DNA of 64,000 nt from positions 4,278,001-4,342,000 of the forward strand of contig NZ_CP051204.2 in the NCBI RefSeq assembly GCF_012516375.2. The letters run 5' to 3'. The DNA comes from Chitinophaga oryzae (GTDB lineage Bacteria > Bacteroidota > Bacteroidia > Chitinophagales > Chitinophagaceae). Positions 1 through 9,200 of the stretch are shown here, one piece after another. The notes under the pieces are model-generated. The model searched no databases and was not told the origin of the DNA. It saw only the letters and a program-made list of their open reading frames with translations. A program made the translations under genes and the position numbers. Position 1 is the stretch's first letter, and every line of letters begins with the position of its first letter.

Positions 1-495
1 GCGGAGGAGGTAACTACCATCTTTGAGAAAATCATCCGGGAGCTGCATTCAGATTATGCTTATAAATATGAACTGATCAGGGCTTATGTAAGCGAACTGA
101 TCTACCTGGCCATGAAACTCCGGCCAGCCGGCAACAGGTATGCGCATCCCGATGCCGCGTCACGGATAACGGCCGTTTTCACCGAGCTGCTGGAGCGACA
201 GTTCCCTATTGAATCGGTGTCCCAGCGTTTTGAACTGCGCTCGCCGAAAGCCTTTGCAGACAGGCTCTCCGTTCATGTAAATTCACTCAACCGCGCCATC
301 AAAAAAACCACCGGACATACCACCACCGACCTTATTTTCGAGCGGCTGACGGCGGAAGCCAAAGCGCTGCTGAAACACACCACCTGGAACATCGCAGAGA
401 TCAGTTATGTGCTGGGATTTGAAGACCAGGCGCATTTCAACAATTTTTTCAGAAAACAGACCACTATGAGCCCTTCCGATTTCAGGCAGGTTTGA
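1..495 (+). CDS. AraC family transcriptional regulator, 5'-truncated by the window edge
   Basis: The reading frame is open from base 1, so the start lies outside the window; an internal ATG at 112 is not the true start. About 164 C-terminal residues are visible. The last ~90 residues carry the double helix-turn-helix of AraC/XylS regulators: a first helix pair around FADRLSVHVNSLNRAIKK, then the second-HTH signature IAEISYVLGFEDQAHFNNFF followed by the usual SPSDFR tail. The part upstream of the HTH (helical, rich in E, Y and L) would be the end of the ligand-sensing domain. The gene stops 74 bp before a short-chain dehydrogenase on the same strand. A neighbouring oxidoreductase is a common target of such regulators, so control of that gene is a reasonable inference but not shown. 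Family assignment is strong; the inducer is unknown. Confidence 0.9.
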   Translation, partial: AEEVTTIFEKIIRELHSDYAYKYELIRAYVSELIYLAMKLRPAGNRYAHPDAASRITAVFTELLERQFPIESVSQRFELRSPKAFADRLSVHVNSLNRAIKKTTGHTTTDLIFERLTAEAKALLKHTTWNIAEISYVLGFEDQAHFNNFFRKQTTMSPSDFRQV

Positions 496-498
496 ATT

Positions 499-554
499 TG
501 ACAAATAATGGTTTGTATACGACAAAAATACTGTCCGGCAGCGGGGTAATTTTG
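499..554 (+). promoter_or_regulatory. Candidate promoter/operator region of the SDR gene
   Basis: The 74-bp gap holds TAATTTTG at 547-554, which fits the Bacteroidota -7 consensus TAnnTTTG and lies 15 bp before the SDR start codon. I do not find a well-spaced -33 TTTG. Two copies of GACAAA followed by A/T-rich bases (starting near 500 and 521) are about two helical turns apart and could be a binding site for the upstream AraC protein. This is inference from pattern only. Confidence 0.3.
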
Positions 555-569
555 CTTAAAAAACAGATC

Positions 570-1403
570 ATGAGCCAAACAAAAACCTGGTATATCACCG
601 GTGCATCAAAAGGAATGGGGTTGTCCCTTGTAAAACAGTTGCTGGAAAAAGGCCAGCGTGTAGCCGCTACCTCGCGGTCAATAAGCGCGTTTGACGCATT
701 CAGGGAAAATGACAATTTCCTGCCGCTGGAAACAGACCTGAAAAGCGAGCCTGCTGTTGCAGCGTCGATAAGACAAGCCGTCGGGAAATTCGGCCGGCTG
801 GACGTTGTAGTCAATAATGCAGGGTATGGACTGGGCGGTGCGCTGGAAGAACTTACCGCAGAAGAGATCAACGAAAACTTTGAGATTAATTTCTTCGCAG
901 TAGTACGGGTGATACAGCAGGCATTACCCTATATGCGACAACAGCGGTCCGGCCATATCATTAACATTTCCTCCATCGCTGGTTTTGCGCCCGGCCTGGG
1001 CTGGGCGGTATACTGTGCGGCCAAATTCGCGGTGAGCGGCCTGAGTGCCGCGTTGACCAACGACCTGAAGCCGTTGGGTATCCATGTGACCAATGTTATG
1101 CCCGGCGCCTTCCGGACCAGTTTTGCCGCAGCAGACTCCATCGCCTTCAGCCGGCAAACCATTTCCGATTATGAACATTTGCGGGCGTCTCATGCCAAGC
1201 TGAGCAGTATGGACGGCGCGCAACCGGGTGACCCGGATAAGATGGCGGACATCTTCCTTCAACTCACTTCCAGTCCGGACCCCGCCACAGATCTTTTCCT
1301 GGGGAGCGATGCGTACCATCGGGCCACTGCCAGGATAGCGCAGTTACAGGCGCAGATGAATACATGGAAAGCAGCTTCCTTCGCCACCGATTTTAGTGCG
1401 TAG
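570..1403 (+). CDS. SDR family NAD(P)-dependent oxidoreductase
   Basis: Classical short-chain dehydrogenase/reductase of 277 aa. The Rossmann cofactor motif TGASKGMG is at residues 10-17, the structural NNAG motif at 82-85, and the catalytic Tyr148/Lys152 pair in YCAAK, preceded by a Ser-rich strand (NISS) that supplies the catalytic Ser. The start chosen is ATG 570; the frame is open further upstream to 492, but that extension would place about 26 unrelated residues before the first beta strand. The residue after the second cofactor strand (SRS) suggests NADP preference, as in many bacterial SDRs, but this is weak. The substrate cannot be read from the sequence. It lies downstream of an AraC regulator in the same direction and converges with a DUF3592 gene, with only 5 bp between the stop codons. 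Confidence 0.93.
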   Translation: MSQTKTWYITGASKGMGLSLVKQLLEKGQRVAATSRSISAFDAFRENDNFLPLETDLKSEPAVAASIRQAVGKFGRLDVVVNNAGYGLGGALEELTAEEINENFEINFFAVVRVIQQALPYMRQQRSGHIINISSIAGFAPGLGWAVYCAAKFAVSGLSAALTNDLKPLGIHVTNVMPGAFRTSFAAADSIAFSRQTISDYEHLRASHAKLSSMDGAQPGDPDKMADIFLQLTSSPDPATDLFLGSDAYHRATARIAQLQAQMNTWKAASFATDFSA

Positions 1404-1408
1404 GCCAG

Positions 1409-1819
1409 TTAAGCGCCAAAGTATTCGTGAAATACGAAATAGCCGCCGCCAATCAGCAGCAGGTCTATTGCCACCGCCAACAGCGTTAGCGGCCACCAGA
1501 AAATTGTTCCGTAATTGAGGAACCAAACCGTCTCCGGCCTGCCGGGATGAAATATAAAAGCGGCGGTCTCGCCTACCTGCCATTTTGCAGTAGAAGAGCC
1601 TGTCAGATGCTTATAAGTGATGACTTCATGCCGGCGGGTGGGGATATTGAAAACGGGATAGTAAAACGTACCGTCGTCCTCATTTTTCTCTACCAGCTCC
1701 ACAACGGTGCCCACGGCGCGCTCACCATTCTTCATAAATGCGAGCATGCGCCTGAGGCTTTTCAGGGCAAAGACTAACAGTAAAGCGCCAACGATGATAT
1801 AAATGGAATGTATGGTCAT
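1409..1819 (-). CDS. DUF3592 domain-containing membrane protein
   Basis: 136-aa protein with one hydrophobic segment at the N-terminus (IYIIVGALLLVFAL) and one near the C-terminus (about residues 105-128), separated by a soluble beta-rich middle. The middle has the DUF3592 pattern: GERAVGTVVELVE, a YPVFN strand, and a GETAAFIFHPGRPE turn. Function of the family is unknown. It is followed by a paralogue on the same strand that lies upstream in transcription order (16-bp gap), so the two probably form a two-gene operon. The start is ATG at 1819. Confidence 0.78.
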   Translation of the reverse strand: MTIHSIYIIVGALLLVFALKSLRRMLAFMKNGERAVGTVVELVEKNEDDGTFYYPVFNIPTRRHEVITYKHLTGSSTAKWQVGETAAFIFHPGRPETVWFLNYGTIFWWPLTLLAVAIDLLLIGGGYFVFHEYFGA

Positions 1820-1834
1820 AAGAATGTTATTGGG

Positions 1835-2254
1835 TTAATTCAGGGTATAGCTTTCCTGCGGCATTTCTATGAACCGGCGAAGCCAATAGTATCCTCCTCC
1901 CAGTATAATTAGCGGCATCCCAAGTGCCATGAAGACGATACTCCAGTTGAAAATCCAGAAATAACGCATCATCCGTACAGCGCCCGGATTAGCGGGATCG
2001 TACAGGAATACCGCCCGTTCGCCTACTTCCCAGCTCGCCGGCTTACTGGAGGCCGCATGGTGGTAATCGAGCTGCCGGCCGTCTTTTGTTGTCACGACAA
2101 AAACCGGTGAATACGAGTCATCATGCATTTCCAGCGAAGTGACAGTTCCGGTGGCCCGTTCACTGTTTCGGATAAAATCCAGGGACTCCTTCAATTTGTA
2201 CAGTGAAGCAGCCAGTAGCAGGCATCCGGCCAACAAACATATTTTGTACTTCAT
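1835..2254 (-). CDS. DUF3592 domain-containing membrane protein (paralogue)
   Basis: 139-aa protein with the same plan as its neighbour: N-terminal hydrophobic helix (ICLLAGCLLLAASLY), a soluble domain with SERATGTVTSLE, YSPVFVV and GERAVFLYDPANP, and a C-terminal hydrophobic helix (VFMALGMPLIILGGG). The matching motif order and the 16-bp spacing point to tandem duplication. It is the first gene of the pair in transcription order. The family's role is unknown; nothing in the neighbourhood suggests one. Confidence 0.77.
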   Translation of the reverse strand: MKYKICLLAGCLLLAASLYKLKESLDFIRNSERATGTVTSLEMHDDSYSPVFVVTTKDGRQLDYHHAASSKPASWEVGERAVFLYDPANPGAVRMMRYFWIFNWSIVFMALGMPLIILGGGYYWLRRFIEMPQESYTLN

Positions 2255-2563
2255 GATAGTCTGATCAGGCGTTCAATAAAGAAGTTTATTGTAAGATAAC
2301 AACAATAAGTTACCTATTCCCCATAAAAAAAACAACTGCAGCAGAAGCGCCAGTGGCAAAGATTTTCCTGATAATACTTTGGTCCTGTTTCAGAAAGTTT
2401 GCTTATCTTAATTATCTCAGAAAAATAACCTGTATCAATAACCCACTATGCCCTCATTTCCTTCGAACATACAACATCATCACCAGCTTCTTGCGCTGAA
2501 CATCCACCCCATGGCGCTACTCCACGTAAAAGACAGGGGAGGTCTGTACAAAAAATCAATGTT
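2255..2563. other. Intergenic region between divergent DUF3592 and lanthipeptide genes
   Basis: 309 bp, A/T-rich in the first half, must contain the promoters for the DUF3592 pair (minus) and the lanthipeptide precursors (plus). An A/T-rich 7-bp inverted repeat TTATTGT/ACAATAA lies at 2286-2308. I see no clean TAnnTTTG promoter. A 39-codon frame (2448-2567) overlaps the next ATG but has no recognisable content. Confidence 0.4.
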
Positions 2564-2740
2564 ATGAAAAAGAAAAACATCGATCTGAAGAAAAAACTGG
2601 TCCTCAAAAAAGAGGCGGTAACTACCCTCACCTCCTTCCAGCAGGCGCTTTTAGCCGGTGGTGCTGCACTTATAACCCGTACATTGGAATGTGAGACCCG
2701 TCCTATTACAGGAAGACCTGTATGTTATCTCTGCCCTTGA
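2564..2740 (+). CDS. Class I lanthipeptide-like precursor peptide 1
   Basis: 58-aa peptide. The leader begins MKKKNIDLKKKLVLKKEAVT, which matches the Bacteroidota class I lanthipeptide leader pattern (Lys-rich start, alternating K-L-x-L-K, then an acidic or hydrophobic helix) and ends at a Gly-Gly-type site (LLAGG). The core after GG is about 25 residues and carries Thr residues and three Cys (LECE, PVCYLCP), the raw material for (methyl)lanthionine rings. Pinensin-type precursors of Chitinophaga follow this plan. A second precursor follows 58 bp downstream. No LanB, LanC, protease or exporter is in the window, so any maturation must be in trans. Assignment rests on leader pattern and Cys/Thr content; modification is inferred. 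Confidence 0.68.
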   Translation: MKKKNIDLKKKLVLKKEAVTTLTSFQQALLAGGAALITRTLECETRPITGRPVCYLCP

Positions 2741-2798
2741 TCGCTGAGGTATAACAACAGGGATTGTCCCGCATTGTTACACACATCAAACCCGTAAA

Positions 2799-2984
2799 AT
2801 GAAAAAGAAAAAACTGTCTTTAAGCAAGAAATTGATGCTTCAGCGGGAGATTATTGCCCCTCTGAACAATCAGGCACAGTCTCAGTTAAACGGAGGCGGT
2901 ACCAGGACTACCTGGGGATGCCCTACCTGGTTACCTAACGAAGGTTGCTACACTGAAACAAACCCTCAAATTCTTTGCAATTAA
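2799..2984 (+). CDS. Class I lanthipeptide-like precursor peptide 2
   Basis: 61-aa peptide with leader MKKKKLSLSKKLMLQREIIA followed by PLNNQAQSQLNGG, a closer match to the class I lanthipeptide leader of Bacteroidota than its upstream neighbour. The leader ends in a double-glycine site. The ~28-residue core is rich in Thr and has three Cys at well-separated positions (WGCPTW, EGCYTET, ILCN), so up to three thioether rings are possible. The two peptides share the leader but not the core, the usual sign of a RiPP precursor pair under diversifying selection. Biosynthetic enzymes are absent from the window. Confidence 0.75.
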   Translation: MKKKKLSLSKKLMLQREIIAPLNNQAQSQLNGGGTRTTWGCPTWLPNEGCYTETNPQILCN

Positions 2985-3148
2985 TCCCGGCAGCTGCCGG
3001 ATGAATGCAGCGAATTATCATTGACGGACGACCTGCCGCACAAGCCGGCAGGTCGTTTCATCTAAGGTCGCTATGTCGGCAAGCCACGGCATTCTCTCTG
3101 CAGCAGCTGTCATTACTTTCATTATTCACCTTAAAATCTGTGGTTCAC

Positions 3149-3559
3149 ATGAAAAAAATACTGTTGTTTGTAGCCTTTGCGGTAGTAGGTATTACCGCTA
3201 CCACCCGTTCCACGTCCGGGGGAGACAAGCCCCACCTGCAAAGCACCGCCGTCGCCAGGGACGCGAAGTTTGCCACTACCTACTATCCGAGTAAATGGAG
3301 AGGCGTGGCCATTGATCCGGCAGATGAGGAATTTATGTATGCCTATACTTACCTGATTAACTATGCAAGTGGTACAGCCACGCTGATGAGTGGCCCCACT
3401 TATGCCATGTTTGCGCTCACCTCTTCCTGCAGAAGTGAATGGCTGAATTCAAACATCGACCCGTCCTGTACCTCCGGCTGCCGAACATGGTCTTACTACT
3501 ACACTCCCGCACCTGCCTTCACCTCAAATATTAACTATTTAGCGGTGGGCTGCCCGTGA
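3149..3559 (+). CDS. Small secreted Cys-containing protein (paralogue of the 12076 gene)
   Basis: 136-aa protein starting at ATG 3149 with a Sec signal peptide (MKKILLFVAFAVVGITATT). The frame is open upstream to 3005, but only the later start gives a signal peptide and matches the paralogue at 12076. The mature part has a conserved core: YYPSKWRG, a Tyr-rich YAYTYLINYASG stretch, then CRSEW, a DPSCTSGCRTWSYYY block and a final Cys, four Cys in all. I do not recognise the family. The block ATTCACCTTAAA just upstream (3124-3135) is also found before the paralogue, so the leader region is shared. Being next to RiPP precursors is suggestive but not proof of a functional link. Confidence 0.72.
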   Translation: MKKILLFVAFAVVGITATTRSTSGGDKPHLQSTAVARDAKFATTYYPSKWRGVAIDPADEEFMYAYTYLINYASGTATLMSGPTYAMFALTSSCRSEWLNSNIDPSCTSGCRTWSYYYTPAPAFTSNINYLAVGCP

Positions 3560-3574
3560 GACGGTTAAAAAACA

Positions 3575-3599
3575 AAACCCCGCGGCCAGCGCGGGGTTT
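3575..3599. terminator. Bidirectional intrinsic terminator
   Basis: Perfect 9-bp stem AAACCCCGC (3575-3583) / GCGGGGTTT (3591-3599) with a 7-nt loop, flanked by A-rich sequence on the left and T-rich on the right. It sits between the convergent secreted-protein gene and the TlpA-like gene and could serve both strands. Confidence 0.8.
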
Positions 3600-3606
3600 A
3601 AAACTT

Positions 3607-4724
3607 TTATTGTGCAAACAGCTCTTTTAGCTTTTTCTCTATTTCTCCATTTCCCTCTTCACCCATACCGATCTGCTTCATGAGTATTTTCCCATCCGGG
3701 CCGATCAGATAAGCAGTAGGAACAGCGGTTACCGCGAAGCTGTTCACCGACACCTTTTTTGTATCCAGTACCTGGGCCAGGGCAGCTCCTGCTTTTTCAG
3801 TTCATTGAGCCAGGCGGCCTTTTCCTGGTCAATGGAAATACCAACGATCTCAAACTTATCGCCACGATACTGCTGGTATAACTGTTTCATGTAAGGAAAG
3901 GAAGCTTTGCAGGGGCCGCACCAGCTCGCCCAAAAGTCAATCAACACGTATTTCCCCCGGAAACTGCTGAAGGTAATGGATTTATCTTCCGGCGAATCCA
4001 GTGTAAAATCAGTCACCTCAGCACCTGTAACTGCTTTTTTCATACCGTTCAGACGGGCGGCCACTTCTTTTGCCGGAGCGGAAGCTTTCTGCGCCGGGCC
4101 AAGTTTGTTGTAAAGCCGTTCAAGATCATCCGGCGGAAGGATCACCTGGTAACGGCCAAGAATAAACGCTCCGATGTAAGCGTCTGCATTCGTTTCAACA
4201 AAATTGGTAATATATGGAATCAGGCGCTGTTGCATTAACTGCAGGAAAGCCTTGTTACTGGTGGAATCGTTTTTGGGCTTGTCCCTGAAACGCTCGTTTA
4301 CCGCAGCTCTGAGATCCGTTTTTAACTGCTCCCTCCCCTCCTCGAATGCCTGGAAAGCTGTTGCGGAACGGTTTCCTCGAATGGCGCCGGAGCGAAGCCC
4401 TTTAGTCACATCGGCGAGATCGATATAAATAGTGCCGGGACCATCGACAACAACCGGGAACGCCGGTGGCCCCGATCTCATTTTGGCATCATACGCTGAG
4501 TAGAGATAAGGGATGGCATCTTTTACCCAGGGAATACTGATAGTGAAACGGCCATCTTTCATTTCAACAGAATCCTCTTTGATACCGTCTCCAAACACAT
4601 ATACTTTATGATATCCTTTCAGGTCCCCTCTGACGGCGCCTTTGATCACTATGTTTGACTGGGCTGCTGCGCCGGTGGCCAAACCCACCATCATTAATGC
4701 CGGTAATAACTTTCGCATATTCAT
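3607..4724 (-). pseudogene. TlpA-family thiol-disulfide oxidoreductase, interrupted by a -1 frameshift
   Basis: N-terminal signal peptide (MNMRKLLPALMMVGLATGAAAQ), a DUF4369-like beta domain, a helical middle, then a thioredoxin fold with WCGPC (Cys269, Cys272) in FWASWCGPCKASF. The annotated frame runs off into WPRYWIQKRCR and stops at 3744. In the next frame the missing C-terminus is intact: VLDTKKVSVNSFAVTAVPTA, then YLIGPDGKIL, ending KELFAQ with a stop at 3607-3609. Adding one C to the CCC run at plus-strand 3774-3776 restores the TlpA sequence, including the cis-Pro (AVPTA). So the gene has a single-base deletion, real or from sequencing. TTG 4727 precedes the ATG used here. It lies 9 bp after a SusD gene and is probably the last gene of that operon, a periplasmic redox partner as commonly found next to SusCD. 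Confidence 0.85.
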
Positions 4725-4736
4725 CAATTAATCGGT

Positions 4737-6257
4737 TTAAAAAGGACGGGTTTCGAGCGGAATACCCCAGTTGGGATTGAACCTGAGCACCACGTTGCTG
4801 ATGGGTACAATAAAATCCTTCGAGTCGATGGTGCCCTTGTAAGTCTGCCCCGCAATGTTGTGTGTAATCTGCGATTTTGACCAGGGTTTACCCTTATCGA
4901 GTGAAAAACGTTTCAAATCGAGAAATCTTTTGACGCCACCGATAGGCAGTTCCCGTCGTCTTTCCTGCAGCACCCATTGGAGGACTTCATCCTGTGTGCC
5001 ACCGGCCAGTGCCGGAGTACCGGTTTTAAACCGGAACCTGCGCAGGGTGTTAAGATCGACAAGCGCCAGGTCCGGCCGGTTCGTTCTGGCATACCCTTCT
5101 GCCCGCATGAGCAGAACTTCCGGCCAGGAGAAGCCATCTGTCACCTGCGTTTTGCGGCCACGGTAATTACCGATACGCATGCCGTCATCATATCCGCCGC
5201 CAACGGTTGTTTTGTATCCGGGGGCATTGATATAGAAAAAATTAAACCGGAGATCCGCCGCCTGATCGTACAGGGCTATCAGTTCTGAAGAAGGATATGA
5301 CAGTGCGATGCCCTGGCCGGCGTCTCTTTCGGACACTCTGTAGAACAACATTTCCCGGCTGTTGACAAGGTTGGTGTTGCCATCCTGGGAGGAAACAATC
5401 AGGGAGGTAACCGGCCTGGAAGGATCCACCAGTTTGAACTTATTAAAGTCATACAACACGCTTTCCGGGCTTCCTGCTGCCGTCCACGCGAGATTGGCAT
5501 AATACACCACGCTGTCGAACCGCTGGGTGAAGAGATGATAATACGCCAGCATGGCATGGCCGGTGGCCCTGTCGGCGCGGGAAGGCCAGCTGGACCTTAC
5601 CGGCAGATCAGGCAAGGCGGTATGCAGTTCACCGAGCACCCGGTTGGCTACTTCTGCCGAGGTAGATAAATCAGGAATGGGTTTGTTGATATCTACATCT
5701 ACCACATACGGAATGGTTTTAGTGCCGTTGTCCGTACCGGGTTTGTATACCGGCCCGTAAATCATATTGGCATGAAAATAACACCAGGCCCTCGCTACCA
5801 GTGCCTGCGCAACGGAAACTCTGCCCAGCTTTTCTTCCTCCGGCGATTTCTGGCTGATACCCCGGATCCCTTCAATAACATTGTTGAAGTACGATATCTG
5901 GGGATAAATTCCCATTGACCCTGAACTCCAGAACTGATCATCGAGATTGGGGTTCTTATAGGGCTGGCGGAAGATGTGCGCGTAATAACGTTCCAGGTTA
6001 GGATGACTGTTGAGCACAAAACCTACTTTGGACTGTCCTTCGGTCATTTCAAGATTATCTCCCAGGTAAGAGAGCAAAGACCCCCTGTTTCCATCCAGGA
6101 AATTGAATTCTATTGTACCGGTATTATCCAGCAGGTGGTCATAATCCGTTACCGATGAAGGAATGAGCTTTCCTTTGGGCTTCACATCGAGAAATCGTTT
6201 ACAGGAGCCCATCAGCAAAACGACAGCAATGAGTATAAAGTACTTTTGGTTGGTCAT
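4737..6257 (-). CDS. SusD/RagB family nutrient-binding outer membrane lipoprotein
   Basis: 506-aa protein with a lipoprotein signal (lipobox LMGSC, Cys19) followed by KRFLDVKPKGKLIP, the characteristic SusD start. The helical TPR-like core includes RAWCYFHANMIYGPVY and GHAMLAYYHLFTQRFDSVV. The C-terminal half has the conserved WPEVLLMRAEGYAR and QERRRELPIGGVKRFLDLKR motifs. It would sit on the cell surface as the lid of the SusC transporter encoded 10 bp upstream in transcription order. SusD partners bind glycans or other polymers; the substrate here is not evident because no glycoside hydrolase is adjacent. Probably transcribed with susC and under FecR/ECF sigma control. Confidence 0.95.
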   Translation of the reverse strand: MTNQKYFILIAVVLLMGSCKRFLDVKPKGKLIPSSVTDYDHLLDNTGTIEFNFLDGNRGSLLSYLGDNLEMTEGQSKVGFVLNSHPNLERYYAHIFRQPYKNPNLDDQFWSSGSMGIYPQISYFNNVIEGIRGISQKSPEEEKLGRVSVAQALVARAWCYFHANMIYGPVYKPGTDNGTKTIPYVVDVDINKPIPDLSTSAEVANRVLGELHTALPDLPVRSSWPSRADRATGHAMLAYYHLFTQRFDSVVYYANLAWTAAGSPESVLYDFNKFKLVDPSRPVTSLIVSSQDGNTNLVNSREMLFYRVSERDAGQGIALSYPSSELIALYDQAADLRFNFFYINAPGYKTTVGGGYDDGMRIGNYRGRKTQVTDGFSWPEVLLMRAEGYARTNRPDLALVDLNTLRRFRFKTGTPALAGGTQDEVLQWVLQERRRELPIGGVKRFLDLKRFSLDKGKPWSKSQITHNIAGQTYKGTIDSKDFIVPISNVVLRFNPNWGIPLETRPF

Positions 6258-6267
6258 AATAGTCAGG

Positions 6268-9200
6268 TTACAGGTTTACAGAAAATCCGATATAGAATTC
6301 GGGCCTCAGCGGCAATGTCCTTTTGATGGTCATATTCACGGACTGCTCAATTGTTTCGGGGTCTACCCCTACCTTGTTGGCCGTTAAAGTCCAGAGGTTG
6401 CGGCTCTGGAAATATATCCTCGCACCATTAAGCCCGGTGTTGCCCCATACTTTATTGTCAAGTTTATAGGACAGGGTGAGGTCCCGGAGTTTCAGGAAGT
6501 CTGATTTTTCAATCATCACTTCCGTATAGGGGAAATACCAGGCATCTGTGCTGAAAGCGGCCAGCTTGGGATAGATGGTATGATTTTCATCTCCCGGTTT
6601 ACGCCAGCGCAGGGCAACTTCCTTATGATCGATGTTGTCACCGTTGAACGCATCTCTGCGGAACACGGCCCCCATTTGGGCGATCATCATAAAGGAGAGG
6701 TCAAAACGTTTGTAACTGAAAGTATTGGTGAGGCTCAGGATGAATTTGGGCCGGGCTGTTCCTGCATACACCATGTCTTTCACGGCCAATTCGTTGCCGT
6801 ATATTTTTTCTTTCCCGTCGGAGTAGTACTGAGGAGTACCTGTGTTGTCCAGTCCGGCATACTGGTACGCGAAAATGGCATCGAGCGGATAACCTGTTCT
6901 CAGTACTGCCCCGCCGTTGCTTCCCAGCATCGTATTGGAATAGCTGAAGGTCAGGTAATTGGGATTGAGATAGTTATAGTTGAACTGCAATACCTTGCTC
7001 TTGTTGTAGCTGCCGTTAAAGAAGACGTTCCAGCCAAAGTGTTTTGTTTTCATCACATCCGATTCCAGGGAGAGTTCGATGCCGGTGTTCCTCGCCGACC
7101 CGGCATTCCTGGTAATCATGAACCTGCCGTAGGTAGGGTCGATAAAGTCGGGCGCCAGCAGGTCTTTGCTCATTTTGTTATAATAATCGATGGTCATGTT
7201 GAGCCGTCCTCCCATCAAACGTATATCCGTTCCGATATTGGTGATGAGGGTACGCTCCCAGCGCAGGTTATTGTCCGGCAGGGAAGCGATGGTATAGGGA
7301 ATGGCTCCTGTGGATGTGGAAAAGGCCCCTGGCGTAATCAACAGAAAAGGCCCCTGTGTGAAAGAGATATTTCCGTTGATACCATAGGAACCGCGGATGT
7401 CCAGTTTATCTATCCAGGAGACGTTAAAGAATTTTTCCTGTCCGAGTTTGTAGGTACCGCCAACAGACCAGTTGGGTTTATAGCGGTACTTCGGATTGGT
7501 GCCGAACAGGTTGCCCTGATCGATACGGGCGCTGCCACTCAGGATAAAACGATTGTTGTACTCATAGGAACCGTTGGCGTATACGGAAAAGAAGCGGTTG
7601 TCGCGCAGGGAATAGGACCCGTTGCTGACAGGGTTCATGCCATCGGGGAAGAGGAAATCCGTGTTATAGGCGAAGCTGTTAAAATCCAGGTAATTGAACG
7701 TAGCGAATGTTCCGGCCTGTTCGTTATACCCTACCCTGCTGGGTGCGGCGTTGTTGTCTATCAGGTCTTTATTCACTTCGCTGCCGGCGATAACGGAAAT
7801 GCGGTGAACTTTATTGAAAGTCTTTCCATAGTTGGCCTGTGCCCTGAAAGTATAGGCTTCGCTCTGACTGCGGGTTTCATTCAGGATGGCGCCTTCCGGC
7901 AGGTAGTGTTTGCCGGGATTGGACACCGACGAAGCGGCATTATAAAGCGAGCGCACAAAGAAAGAATTGGCATTGCGCAGGTTGCGCAAGATGCCGCTGC
8001 CCCTTGTCCATGAACCGCCTACTTCGGCACTCAGGCCATCGAGGATGTTTACAGCGATGCTGCCTCCCAATCTTGCCTGAAACGCCTGATTACTGGTAGT
8101 GGACATTCCGAGGTCATTCAGCGGATTGTATTCCATGGATTTAAGGCCGCCATATTCAATATAACGGTCAATGAGATCGGGCCTTACCGCTGGAATATCC
8201 TGCGGATTCCCCTGCTCGTCCACAATATTGTAGTAAGGCTTCATGATTTTCCAATTGGTGTAATCCAGCATATCCGCCGCGTCCATTGGTGTTTTGCTGT
8301 TATTGAAATTGATATTGGAAAACATTTTAACGGTTACCCGTTTCCCTGGCCGCCAGTCGTTCTTGAGGTCGAGGATCAGCCGGTCGTTGCTGTTACCTTT
8401 CATATTGCCCTGATTGGCGATATAGCGGACAGCCGCGTTGGTAGCGAATTTCTCCGTACCGGCGGCGATGGCGATATTATGTTGCTGGGTTAAACTTTTC
8501 CGGAAGAAATGCCGCTCCAGCTGGTCCTGGGTATTATTTTTTTTGAGATGTGCGAGTTCCGCATTTACTTCCGCTTCTGAAAGCAGTCCCTGCTCCTTCA
8601 TCACCATTAATTGCGTTACGCGGCCATAGAAGGTGGATGATTCATATTCCCAGAGCATATTGGCGGCATCGCTGTTATAGTAGTCCACTTCCGCGTCCAC
8701 AAAATCTGCGGCGCTGGATTTGTTGAGATAAGATAATTGGGGACGGAGCGTCATGCCGGTGCTGCCTTTGTAGCTTATCTGCAACCTTCCGGTCCTGGCC
8801 GTTTTGGTAGTGATAACGATGACGCCGTTGGAAGAACGGGCGCCATAAATGGAAGCAGCTACCGCGTCTTTCAATACGGTGATGGTTTCTATGTTGTCGA
8901 TGTTGACCGTTTCCAACCCACCGGGCGCCGGAAAACCGTCGACCACCACCAGCGGTTCCCCGTTGGCCAGGAAAGTGGAGCGTCCGCGCACTTCCACCTT
9001 ACCTTCTTTGGTAATGGCGACACCGGCAGCTTGTCCTTCCAGCATGGTCAGCAGGCTGGGTTGCAGTTTGCCTTCCAGTCGTTTTGTCTGCAGGGAGGAA
9101 TAGGCGCCTGTCATCCTTTCGCGGGAGATGGACTGGTAACCGGTATTGATGGTAACAGCCACCTCATCGAGTTTGGTGGATGCCCGGCTGAGTTTTACGA

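Noticed and set aside
2448..2567. 39-codon frame ending in an ATGA overlap with lanthipeptide precursor 1
   Set aside because: No leader, signal or conserved feature; the overlap is probably chance, although a leader-peptide role cannot be ruled out.
6580..8013. 477-codon open frame on the plus strand
   Set aside because: It is antisense to the susC gene, has no recognisable domain and follows the codon pattern of the true gene on the other strand.
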